NCBI RefSeq assembly: GCF_031179985.1
Contig: NZ_JAPSHJ010000025.1
Span: 1 to 39,132 of the forward strand
Length of the DNA stretch: 39,132 bases
Reading direction: 5' to 3'
Source: Arthrobacter sp.
GTDB taxonomy: Bacteria; Actinomycetota; Actinomycetes; Actinomycetales; Micrococcaceae
The position numbers and the translations under genes are program-made. The notes under the pieces were generated by a model that was not told where the DNA came from, ran no database searches, and saw only the letters and a list, made by a program, of their open reading frames with translations. Of this stretch, positions 23,997-31,677 are shown one piece after another; positions within the stretch are counted from its first letter, which is position 1; every line of letters begins with the position of its first letter.

Positions 23997-25116
23997 CGGC
24001 CTCCCCCATCTCTTCAGCGATACGCATGGCCTCTTCGATCAGTGTCTCAACAATTTCGCTCTCAGGAACAGTCTTGATGACTTCCCCCTTAACGAATATC
24101 TGGCCCTTGCCGTTGCCTGAGGCTACGCCGAGGTCCGCTTCGCGTGCTTCACCCGGTCCATTGACCACACAGCCCATAACAGCAACCCGGAGCGGAATCT
24201 CCATGCCCTCAAGTCCTGCCGTGACCTGTTCAGCCAGTGTATAGACATCAACCTGGGCACGGCCGCAGGACGGGCAGGAAACGATCTCGAGTTTGCGAGG
24301 CCGGAGGTTCAGGGACTGCAGGATCTGGTTGCCCACCTTGATCTCTTCTACCGGCGGAGCGGAAAGGGAGACCCGGATGGTGTCGCCGATGCCCTTGGAC
24401 AGAAGCGCACCAAAGGCTGTGGCGGACTTGATGGTGCCTTGGAAGGCTGGCCCGGCCTCGGTTACACCAAGGTGCAGGGGCCAGTCGCCCTTCTCGGCCA
24501 GCATCTCGTAGGCGGCCACCATGATGACGGGGTCATTGTGCTTCACGGAGATCTTGAAGTCATGGAAGCCATGCTCCTCGAACAGTGACGCTTCCCAGAC
24601 TGCCGATTCCACGAGGGCTTCAGGAGTGGCCTTGCCATACTTCTTCAGGATTCCCGGCTCCAGCGACCCGGCGTTCACCCCGATTCGGATGGATGTCCCG
24701 TGGTCCTTGGCTGCCCGGGCGATTTCCTTGACCTGGTCATCGAACTTCCGGATGTTTCCCGGGTTTACCCGAACCGCTGCACAACCGGCTTCGATCGCCG
24801 CAAAAACATACTTGGGCTGGAAGTGGATGTCGGCGATGACGGGAATCTGGGACTTCCTGGCGATGATGGGGAGGGCTTCCGCATCGTCGGCGGACGGGCA
24901 GGCAACCCGTACGATGTCGCAGCCCGACGCCGTCAGCTCCGCGATCTGCTGGAGCGTCGCGTTGATGTCCGTTGTGGGCGTGGTGGTCATGGACTGCACG
25001 CTGATGGGCGAATCGGAGCCGACGCCGACCGAGCCTACCTTGATCTGGCGGGTCTTCCTGCGCGGGGCAAGAACAGGCGGTGGTGCTGACGGCATTCCCA
25101 GGCTGACCGAGGTCAC
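23950..25116 (-). CDS. ispG: 4-hydroxy-3-methylbut-2-enyl-diphosphate synthase (flavodoxin) IspG
   Basis: IspG (GcpE) converts MEcPP to HMBPP in the MEP isoprenoid pathway using a [4Fe-4S] cluster. The 388-residue form starts at GTG 25116, which has GGAG five bases upstream; the frame also allows TTG 25134. Family motifs are [48 protein letters not shown] and the C-terminal cluster-binding [14 protein letters not shown] and [16 protein letters not shown], giving the three cysteines. It ends 47 bases inside the downstream GNAT gene. dxr, the second committed MEP enzyme, lies 3 kb upstream on the same strand. Confidence 0.97.
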   Translation of the reverse strand: MTSVSLGMPSAPPPVLAPRRKTRQIKVGSVGVGSDSPISVQSMTTTPTTDINATLQQIAELTASGCDIVRVACPSADDAEALPIIARKSQIPVIADIHFQPKYVFAAIEAGCAAVRVNPGNIRKFDDQVKEIARAAKDHGTSIRIGVNAGSLEPGILKKYGKATPEALVESAVWEASLFEEHGFHDFKISVKHNDPVIMVAAYEMLAEKGDWPLHLGVTEAGPAFQGTIKSATAFGALLSKGIGDTIRVSLSAPPVEEIKVGNQILQSLNLRPRKLEIVSCPSCGRAQVDVYTLAEQVTAGLEGMEIPLRVAVMGCVVNGPGEAREADLGVASGNGKGQIFVKGEVIKTVPESEIVETLIEEAMRIAEEMGEADGEDAVKGSPVVSVS

Positions 25117-25161
25117 GTGGACTCCTTGTTTCAAGATGTGTGGGTTGTGGTCCGGACCGGA

Positions 25162-25455
25162 CTAGGCTGCGTGCTCTGAAAGCAGGCCGATAACAGGGTT
25201 CCATTCGGTGATGCGGATGGCCGAAATTACCTGTGCCGAAGCGAACGGGTCTTGTTGCAGGAGATCACTCAACGCGGCGTCGTCTGAGGCTTTGAAAATC
25301 AGCAGGGCGCCCGCACCGTCGGAGTAGGGTCCGCTGGTGAGTAGCACGCCTTCCCCGGCAAGAGCGGTCAGCCATTCACGGTGGGCGGGCCGGTGGGCAT
25401 CACGGACCTGCCCGGACTCGGCGTCGTATACGTACTCAACAGCAAAAACAGTCAT
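25162..25455 (-). CDS. YciI family protein
   Basis: This 97-residue dimeric alpha-beta barrel (YCII-related) protein shows VFAVEYVYDAES, HRPAHREWLTALAGEGVLLTSGPY with the conserved His pair region, and the late DPFASAQVISAIRITEWNPV strand. YciI-like proteins have a putative active-site His-Asp pair but no established general reaction. The ATG at 25455 is clear. It lies 45 bp upstream of ispG on the same strand and downstream of the SatD-like module. Confidence 0.9.
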   Translation of the reverse strand: MTVFAVEYVYDAESGQVRDAHRPAHREWLTALAGEGVLLTSGPYSDGAGALLIFKASDDAALSDLLQQDPFASAQVISAIRITEWNPVIGLLSEHAA

Positions 25456-25502
25456 AGGACTACCCTATCTCGCTGCCCGCCAGAGTACCCATCCGGCCGA
25501 AG

Positions 25503-26054
25503 TCAGCTCAGAAACAAAACCTTGGCCAAGGCGGCAATACCGGCAGCCCAGAACATGGACGTCAGGGTTCCAATGATGAAGCGCTCGGCGGCCACCGGCG
25601 TCTCTTTTAGCTCGGCAAAACGTCCCAGTCCCTTGATGGCAACGACGTACGCGATGGCTACCGGCTGTCCTCCCAGGATGGCCAGGCAGACGGCAAGCCG
25701 CTCAAGGATCCCGATGATCGCCCCGCCCCGAAGGATGCGCGTAGAGGTGGCAGGGGCGCCGTCGTCAACCTTGCCGGGTGCGGGCTCTCCAGGTTGGCCA
25801 GTACCAGCGTGGTCCCCTGCAGGAACTGCATCCTCGGCTTTCGTGGGTCCTGCCGGTACTGTGATTTCGCCGTCAACGGTGACGTCAGCGGAGGGGTCGT
25901 CACCGTCGTCGGTCTTGGCGATGTTCCGTGCGGTGCGGGTGTCAGCGTCCGCCTTGTCATCAATCGTTCTGGCGAGGCGGAAAACCAGCGCGGTAACCGG
26001 CCAGCCGGCGAATCCCGCCAAGACCATGGCCAGCGTTACCCAAAGAGCGTCCAC
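25503..26054 (-). CDS. Membrane partner of the SatD-like protein (DUF3307-C-terminal-like)
   Basis: The 183-residue protein has one N-terminal transmembrane helix (LWVTLAMVLAGFAGWPVTALVF) and a polar acidic linker of about 75 residues rich in Asp, Pro and Thr. A C-terminal membrane region follows, with GGAIIGILERLAVCLAILGG, AIAYVVAIKGLGRFAELKE and AERFIIGTLTSMFWAAGIAA. From memory, the spacing of GxxIGxLER, the AxK(G/S)xxRF and the IGTLxS motif resembles the C-terminal membrane part of DUF3307 proteins, which neighbour SatD genes in other bacteria. The start is GTG 26054 with GGGAG seven bases upstream, overlapping the satD-like stop by 19 bases, so the two are translationally coupled. Function unknown. 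Confidence 0.8.
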   Translation of the reverse strand: MDALWVTLAMVLAGFAGWPVTALVFRLARTIDDKADADTRTARNIAKTDDGDDPSADVTVDGEITVPAGPTKAEDAVPAGDHAGTGQPGEPAPGKVDDGAPATSTRILRGGAIIGILERLAVCLAILGGQPVAIAYVVAIKGLGRFAELKETPVAAERFIIGTLTSMFWAAGIAALAKVLFLS

Positions 26055-26755
26055 GCGTCTGCTCCCGTCCCTTCAGTGGTGATGATCCGGTGTGCCAGGG
26101 CCAGTAGCATTTCAGCGGCAGGCCTTGCCGCCCATTCTTCCTGCCATCCGGACCGCAGCACTGCGCGGCTCACCGACTGCTCAGTGATTCCCAGTTCGCG
26201 GGCAGCGATTTTCTGGCTTCCGTGCCTGGCCTCGCGGCCCTGCTGGATGGCCGCGAGTGTGTCCACGACTTTCCATTGCGCCTCACTGCGTTCCTGGATC
26301 AACCGCCCGATGAGGCGCAAAACCGCCTCGGCGTTGGCGCAGGCAGCAGCAGCCTGCGCGGTGCGTGCGTCAATGGTGCGTGCGTCAACAGCTTCCGCCC
26401 GGAGTGGCATGCCGGGCAGAACTGCCAACGGGACATGGCTGGCAGCGGCGGCCTTAGCCCTCTCCACGGCATGACGGGCCGCTACGAAAGCAGGACCTGA
26501 CCCTTCCCGCGGGCTTTGAGGCAACGGCGTATCCACTGGACCCACGCCGATGCCCACATACCAGTGCCCCTGCCTCAAAGCATGAAGCGCGATTGCTACA
26601 GCTTCGCCAGGATCCTGCACTACCCCCTGAATTTCATCACCCACCGAGCGCTCGAACGTTCCCGATGTGGTCAAGGGGGCCACATCCTGGAGCAGTGATG
26701 GGACGCGGTCGATGTCCGCCGTGCTGCCGCGTTGGTCGATAGTTAAAACGAACAT
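26036..26755 (-). CDS. SatD-like protein with cyclase-like motif pattern and C-terminal HTH
   Basis: The 239-residue protein resembles the SatD family, named from the streptococcal satCDE acid-tolerance locus. The N-terminal half has TIDQRGST (Asp7), SVGDEIQGVV (Asp40), WYVGIGVG and GPAFVAARHAVERAK. This pattern recalls class III nucleotidyl cyclases (DIxGFT, GDxxxxxF, RIGIxxG, VNxAARLE). The C-terminal half contains a probable helix-turn-helix, GSQKIAARELGITEQSVSRAVLRSG (split here as AARELGITEQSVSRAV). I infer a sensor or regulator with a nucleotide-binding fold, possibly a divergent cyclase. Enzyme activity is not shown. It starts at ATG 26755 behind a leaderless-type promoter and is coupled to the membrane-protein gene. 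Confidence 0.75.
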   Translation of the reverse strand: MFVLTIDQRGSTADIDRVPSLLQDVAPLTTSGTFERSVGDEIQGVVQDPGEAVAIALHALRQGHWYVGIGVGPVDTPLPQSPREGSGPAFVAARHAVERAKAAAASHVPLAVLPGMPLRAEAVDARTIDARTAQAAAACANAEAVLRLIGRLIQERSEAQWKVVDTLAAIQQGREARHGSQKIAARELGITEQSVSRAVLRSGWQEEWAARPAAEMLLALAHRIITTEGTGADAWTLFG

Positions 26756-26761
26756 GCCTCA

Positions 26762-26806
26762 ACCATAAACGGCTGATAATCAAAGATCAATCGTTTACGG
26801 CTGATA
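26762..26806 (-). promoter_or_regulatory. Leaderless promoter with two direct repeats in front of the SatD-like gene
   Basis: On the minus strand, TTGATC (26790-26785) and TATGGT (26767-26762) are 17 bases apart, and the ATG follows six bases after the -10, as in leaderless actinobacterial messages. The 10-base repeat ACGGCTGATA occurs at 26769-26778 (in the spacer between the boxes) and 26797-26806 (just upstream of the -35), 28 bases apart. This would fit autorepression by the HTH of the SatD-like protein. Confidence 0.6.
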
Positions 26807-26849
26807 TATGGAAAACAGCAGGTTCAGGCTGAGCAACGGCCTAGGGGCA

Positions 26850-28178
26850 TCAGAAAATGCTGATGGGCTTAACTATGTCAGCGTAAATCAACAACGCGCC
26901 CATTCCCATGAGCAGGACCGCCACCACATACGTCACCGGCAGGAGTTTGGCGATGTCAAAGGCGCCTGGATCCGGCTTGCCGAAGAGCTTGGCCACCCTC
27001 CGTCGCGCACCCTCGTACAAGGCGCCTGCCACATGCCCGCCATCCAAAGGAAGCAGCGGAATCAGGTTGAACACAGCGAGCGCGAAGTTCAAGCCGGCCA
27101 GAAGCCCGACCAAAACGGCCAGCCTCGACTGAACAGGCACCTGCTCCATGGCCGCCACCTCACCGGCTACCCTGCCCACGCCCACGACGCTGATAGGACC
27201 GTTCGGGTCGCGTGCTTCCTCGCTGAAGGCCGCCTGCGCAACGCCCGCCACCCTTGCCGGGAGGTTAAGGACGACGCCGGCTACCTGCCGGATATTATCC
27301 CCTGCCATGGGCAGCACGGAGGACGCCGGCTGCTGGACAAGCGCCGTCTGGGCTCCGATGCCAAGGAATCCAACCTCCTGGTAGCGCGGCTGTCCGTCGG
27401 CATCCAGAGCCGGCCTTCCGTCCTCACCGATGATCGGGCGGGCGGAGAGAACCGGAGTGACGGTAGTGGTGACGGGAGCGCCATCGCGTTCCACCGTGAT
27501 GCTGACCTCCCTGCCTGCCGATTCACGAATCCAGCCGGTCAGCTGCTCCCAACTGGTGACAGGTTTGTCGTCGAAGGACGTAATGGTGTCCAGGGGCCTT
27601 AGCCCGGCTGCAGCGGCAGGAGTGAGCTTGCAATCCGGGGAATCCGGATCGACCGTCTCGCCGGCCTTGACCTGGCACCGGGAGACATCGGCAACTGTGG
27701 TAGTGGCAGTTGCAATGCCGAAGCCCATGAGCAGCACTGCCGTGAGCACGAGGCCTATCAGCAGGTTGGCAGCGGGGCCACCCAGCATGATGATGATCTT
27801 CTTCCACACAGGCAGCTGATAGAAGAGACGCCCCTCATCGCCGGGCCCGACTTCCTGGTGAGCCACGGATCGCGCTTCGGTGGCAAGGGTCTGGAACATT
27901 CCGGTACTGGAGGGACGTACAGCCCCGTCCTCTTTGTTGGGCGGATACATGCCGATCATCGACACATAACCGCCAAGGGGGATGGCTTTGACACCGTACT
28001 CAGTCTCCCCTTTGCGCTTGGACCAGAGCGTGGGGCCAAAGCCGATCATGTATTTGGTGACGCGAACCTTGAACAGCTTTGCCGGAAGCAGGTGCCCAAG
28101 TTCGTGAAGCGCAATAGACACTGCGATGCCGATGGCCACGAAAACGACACCGAGGATAAAAAGGAGGACGGGGTTCAT
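26850..28178 (-). CDS. Site-2 metalloprotease (M50, RseP/Rip1-like)
   Basis: This 442-residue intramembrane zinc protease of the regulated-intramembrane-proteolysis type has the active site HELGH at residues 25-29 in the first transmembrane helix. A central PDZ domain follows (LRPLDTITSFDDKPVTSWEQL), and NLIPLLPLDGGHVAG in the last third supplies the third zinc ligand Asp. About four transmembrane segments are visible. It should cleave anti-sigma factors or other membrane substrates, as Rip1 (Rv2869c) does in mycobacteria, and it has the same neighbours, dxr upstream and ispG downstream. The ATG at 28178 is 16 bases after the dxr stop. The SatD-like module sits between it and ispG. Confidence 0.96.
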   Translation of the reverse strand: MNPVLLFILGVVFVAIGIAVSIALHELGHLLPAKLFKVRVTKYMIGFGPTLWSKRKGETEYGVKAIPLGGYVSMIGMYPPNKEDGAVRPSSTGMFQTLATEARSVAHQEVGPGDEGRLFYQLPVWKKIIIMLGGPAANLLIGLVLTAVLLMGFGIATATTTVADVSRCQVKAGETVDPDSPDCKLTPAAAAGLRPLDTITSFDDKPVTSWEQLTGWIRESAGREVSITVERDGAPVTTTVTPVLSARPIIGEDGRPALDADGQPRYQEVGFLGIGAQTALVQQPASSVLPMAGDNIRQVAGVVLNLPARVAGVAQAAFSEEARDPNGPISVVGVGRVAGEVAAMEQVPVQSRLAVLVGLLAGLNFALAVFNLIPLLPLDGGHVAGALYEGARRRVAKLFGKPDPGAFDIAKLLPVTYVVAVLLMGMGALLIYADIVKPISIF

Positions 28179-28194
28179 GCTTGGCTGCTGCTTC

Positions 28195-29412
28195 CTAGAG
28201 ACTGCTCATAGCTAAACGTTCATGGGTCCGCGCACGTGCCCACTTTTCAGCATCCAGCACGGACTCAACAGACAGCAGGGAGGACCCTGAATGTTCACTG
28301 AGGACGGCTTCAATCGTATCCACAATGTCTGTGAACCGGATTTTCCCCGCGTGGAAGGCCACCACCGCTTCCTCGTTGGAGGCGTTGAAGACCGCCGGGA
28401 AGGTGCTCCCTTGCTTGGCTGCATCCTTGGCCAGGTCCACAGCGGGAAATGCGGTGACGTCCAGCGGTTCAAAGGTCCAGCTGGAGGCCTTGGTCCAGTC
28501 ACACGGGCGGGCTGCGCCCGGAACCCGGTCCGGCCAGCCCATTCCGAGGGCAATTGGCAGCCGCATGTCAGGCGGGGAAGCCTGCGCAATGATGGAACCG
28601 TCGACGAACTGCACCATGGAATGGACTACGGACTGCGGATGGACCACGACGTCGATCCGGTCCAGCGGGATGTCGAACAACAGGTGCGCCTCGATGACTT
28701 CCAGCCCCTTGTTGACCAGGCTGGCCGAGTTGGTGGTGACCATAAGCCCCATGTCCCAGGTGGGATGGGCCAGGGCGTCGCTCGGCGAGACACCGTGAAG
28801 CTGCTCCCTGGACTTTCCGCGGAACGGGCCGCCGGAGGCAGTAAGGATGAGTCGGTCAACCTCTGCCGCCGACCCTGACCGCAGGCACTGGGCGATGGCT
28901 GAGTGCTCCGAATCCACCGGAACAATCTGGCCTTCGCGTGCAGCGGCCGTCACGAGGGAACCGCCCACAATCAGGGATTCCTTGTTGGCCAGGGCAAGGA
29001 TGGCGCCTGACTTCAGTGCTGCAAGGGTGGGCGCAAGGCCAATGGAGCCTGTGATGCCGTTGAGGACGACGTCGGCCTCCACCTCAGCGATCCGCGTGGA
29101 GGCATCCGCTCCGGTGATGATGTCGGGCTGGTAGCCAACGATGCCCGCTGCGCCCGCGGCCTCCTTGATCAGGCGCTGAAGTTCAGCACCGTCGCCCTCG
29201 GCGATACCTACAGCCTGGGCACCTGTATGGACCGCCTGCCGGGCAAGAAGTTCCAGGTTTCCGCCCCCGGCACTGAGGGCTACAACCCGGAAAAGGTGGG
29301 GAGCGCCGTCGACCACTTCGATCGCCTGGGTACCGATGGAACCCGTGGACCCGAGGAGGACAATTCTGCGTGGCTGCCCTGAAGTGGATTGGCTGGCGCC
29401 CGAAATCTGCAT
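28195..29412 (-). CDS. dxr: 1-deoxy-D-xylulose-5-phosphate reductoisomerase Dxr
   Basis: Dxr (IspC) makes MEP from DXP with NADPH. The 405-residue protein has the NADPH site [16 protein letters not shown] near the N-terminus, [26 protein letters not shown] (metal-binding Asp/Glu), [10 protein letters not shown] and HPTWDMG with the active-site His. [17 protein letters not shown] closes the substrate region. The ATG at 29412 is used; about 13 residues precede the Rossmann fold. It is followed by the M50 protease gene after 16 bases, so they are probably one transcript. It is divergent from the lipase-maturation-factor-like gene. Confidence 0.97.
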   Translation of the reverse strand: MQISGASQSTSGQPRRIVLLGSTGSIGTQAIEVVDGAPHLFRVVALSAGGGNLELLARQAVHTGAQAVGIAEGDGAELQRLIKEAAGAAGIVGYQPDIITGADASTRIAEVEADVVLNGITGSIGLAPTLAALKSGAILALANKESLIVGGSLVTAAAREGQIVPVDSEHSAIAQCLRSGSAAEVDRLILTASGGPFRGKSREQLHGVSPSDALAHPTWDMGLMVTTNSASLVNKGLEVIEAHLLFDIPLDRIDVVVHPQSVVHSMVQFVDGSIIAQASPPDMRLPIALGMGWPDRVPGAARPCDWTKASSWTFEPLDVTAFPAVDLAKDAAKQGSTFPAVFNASNEEAVVAFHAGKIRFTDIVDTIEAVLSEHSGSSLLSVESVLDAEKWARARTHERLAMSSL

Positions 29413-29485
29413 GATTCAAGTATCCCGCACTGCGAAGGGGCTCCGTCCCGGCTTGTCCTGCATTCAAGGCCGAAGGATTGACGGT

Positions 29486-30979
29486 ATGCGCAGCCGGCGT
29501 ACCTTAAATGATGTGGACTGGGTGGGATGGTTCGACGCGCCGGACTACGGGATTGCCCGGGAAGTACTGCAGCGCGGCATCGCCGCGGTTTACTTCATCG
29601 CGTTCCTGTCCGGCATGAACCAGTTTCCGGCGCTGCTGGGCGAACACGGCTTACTCCCCGCTCCCCGGTTCCTGGGACGGTATGGACGCCTGGCCATGCC
29701 AACGCTCTTCCGGTGGCGCTACTCGGACCGCCTGTTGAGGGCTGTCTGCCTGACGGGGATGGCCATCGCCGTAACGCTGGTGGCAGGCCTTCCGCAGCTC
29801 GGGCCGCCGTGGCTTCCCATGATCGCGTTCCTTGCCCTGTGGCTGCTGTACATGTCCATCGTGAACGTGGGCCAGACGTTCTACAGTTTCGGATGGGAAA
29901 TCCTGCTGCTGGAAGCGGGCTTTATCGTGGCCTTCCTTGGCTCTAACCAGACCGCGCCGCCTAAGACGATCCTCATCCTGCTCGCCTGGCTGCTGTTCCG
30001 CCTCGAATTCGGCGCCGGAATGATCAAGATCCGGGGCGGAAGCGAGTGGCGGGACCTGACAGCCCTGTACTACCACCACGAGACCCAGCCCATGCCGGGC
30101 CCGCTGAGCCGGCAGGCGCACCTCCTGCCCAAGCCGCTTCACAAGGTGGAAGTCCTCGGGAACCATTTCGCCCAGCTGGTTGTCCCCTTCTTCCTGTTCG
30201 CCCCCCAGCCGTTGGCGAGCATCGCCGCCGGGATCATTATCTTTACCCAGCTGTGGCTTGTGGCCACCGGGAACTTCGCCTGGCTCAACTGGATCCCTAT
30301 CGTCCTCGCCTTTTCCGCCATTAGTGATCCGGTGCTCCACTCCCTGGTGCCGGCCATTCCGCTGGACCTGCACCCCGCGGAGCAGCCCTCAGCGGCGGGC
30401 GCCAGCGACACACCCCTGTGGTGGCTGGTCATCGTTTTGGCTGCCTCCCTCCTGCTCGTGGTGCTGAGCTACTGGCCCGTCCGCAATCTCTTCGCCCATC
30501 GCCAGCTCATGAACGCCAGCTTCAACCGCTGGCAACTCGTGAACACCTACGGAGCTTTCGGCACAGTGACAAAGCGGAGGATCGAGATGGTGGTGGAAGG
30601 AACCCTCACTGAGGATCCGGACGACGGCGACTGGCGCGAGTACGGCTTCAAGGGCAAGCCCGGTGATGTGTACAGGCTGCCAAGACAATGGGCTCCTTAC
30701 CACCTGAGGTTGGACTGGCTCATGTGGTTCCTTCCCCTGCGCACTGTGCATGAGGAGTGGTTTTACGTTTTCCTCGGCAAGCTCCTTGAGGCTGACCGCC
30801 AGGTTCTGAAGCTATTGCGGCATGACCCGTTCGACGGCGACCGCCCTCGCTGGGTGCGCGTCCGCAGCTGCATCTACCGCTTCTCCACCCGGGCAGAGTA
30901 CCGGGAGACAAGGCAGCGCTGGATCAGGACGCCACTCTACGAAGTGATACCGCCGCTGTCTTTGCCACCGGATCAATAA
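29486..30979 (+). CDS. Lipase maturation factor (LMF1)-like membrane protein
   Basis: The 497-residue multi-pass protein resembles the lipase maturation factor family known from vertebrates, which also occurs in actinobacteria. It has FLSGMNQFPALLGEHGLLPA near the start, then SFGWEILLLEAGFIVAFLG and LFRLEFGAGMIKIRGGSEWRDLTALYYHHETQPMPG, a highly conserved LMF segment. The C-terminal soluble part has NTYGAFGTVTKRRIEMVVEGT, EYGFKGKPGDVYRLPRQWAP and YHLRLDWLMWF. About six to eight membrane helices lie between. The ATG at 29486 has GAAGGA eight bases upstream; the frame extends further back into the dxr region without support. Its role in bacteria is unknown. Confidence 0.88.
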   Translation: MRSRRTLNDVDWVGWFDAPDYGIAREVLQRGIAAVYFIAFLSGMNQFPALLGEHGLLPAPRFLGRYGRLAMPTLFRWRYSDRLLRAVCLTGMAIAVTLVAGLPQLGPPWLPMIAFLALWLLYMSIVNVGQTFYSFGWEILLLEAGFIVAFLGSNQTAPPKTILILLAWLLFRLEFGAGMIKIRGGSEWRDLTALYYHHETQPMPGPLSRQAHLLPKPLHKVEVLGNHFAQLVVPFFLFAPQPLASIAAGIIIFTQLWLVATGNFAWLNWIPIVLAFSAISDPVLHSLVPAIPLDLHPAEQPSAAGASDTPLWWLVIVLAASLLLVVLSYWPVRNLFAHRQLMNASFNRWQLVNTYGAFGTVTKRRIEMVVEGTLTEDPDDGDWREYGFKGKPGDVYRLPRQWAPYHLRLDWLMWFLPLRTVHEEWFYVFLGKLLEADRQVLKLLRHDPFDGDRPRWVRVRSCIYRFSTRAEYRETRQRWIRTPLYEVIPPLSLPPDQ

Positions 30980-31005
30980 ACTTTCAGGCTGGCCGTTTGA
31001 AGGTA

Positions 31006-31677
31006 TCAAGCAGCCGGCTTGAGGGCATACCGGCGCTCCGGACGCCCCGCCCCGTATTTGAGCCGCACGTCCACCCTGCCTTCGTCGTTGAGATACTCCA
31101 GGTAACGGCGGGCACTCACGCGGGATGTACCCAGCAGATCGGCAACCTCAGCGGCAGATAGATCAGTGTCAGAGGAACCAAGCACCTGCTCCACACGCTC
31201 CAGGGTTTCCGGGCTGCATCCCTTCGGCAGAGGCCGCTGAGCGCCCTCTACCCCGAACAAGCGGTTGACGTCGGATTGCTCTGCGACGTTTTTGGACAAA
31301 TCCAGGCCCTGGTAGGCGATCCGGTAGTGCTCCAGCCGTTCCTGCAGATCCGTTTGGGAGAACGGCTTAATCAGGTAATGGACGATGCCGCCCCGTAAGG
31401 CATGACGCACCGTTTCCACCTCCCGTGCTGCACTGATCACCAGCACGTCGAGCCTCGGAGCAACCTTGCGAAGCTGCAGCATAAGGTCGAGCCCGTTCAC
31501 ATCCGGCAGATGGATGTCCAAAAGAACCAGGTCCGGCTGCAGCTCCTTCGTCTTCTGGATGGCGTCGGCGCCGGTATGGGCAGCGCCAACGACGGCGAAT
31601 CCAGGGGTCCGCTGGATGAAACCGGCGTGCACCTTCGCCACCATAAAGTCGTCATCGACTATCAGGACTTTGATCAC
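31006..31677 (-). CDS. CitB/DctR-type response regulator
   Basis: The 223-residue protein has a receiver domain with the acidic pocket VDDD (Asp8-10), phosphoacceptor Asp54 in LVLLDIHLPDV and the Lys of YLIKPF. A linker then leads to a C-terminal winged helix (DLSAAEVADLLGTSRVSARRYLEYLNDEG), typical of CitB/DcuR/DctR regulators of C4-dicarboxylate or citrate genes. The start GTG 31677 overlaps the sensor-kinase TGA (GTGA), so the pair is co-translated. It likely controls the divergent tctCBA transporter. Confidence 0.95.
   Translation of the reverse strand: MIKVLIVDDDFMVAKVHAGFIQRTPGFAVVGAAHTGADAIQKTKELQPDLVLLDIHLPDVNGLDLMLQLRKVAPRLDVLVISAAREVETVRHALRGGIVHYLIKPFSQTDLQERLEHYRIAYQGLDLSKNVAEQSDVNRLFGVEGAQRPLPKGCSPETLERVEQVLGSSDTDLSAAEVADLLGTSRVSARRYLEYLNDEGRVDVRLKYGAGRPERRYALKPAA

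Noticed and set aside
29651..30373. A 240-residue minus-strand frame
   Set aside because: It is antisense to the LMF-like gene, with shadow-type composition and no motif.
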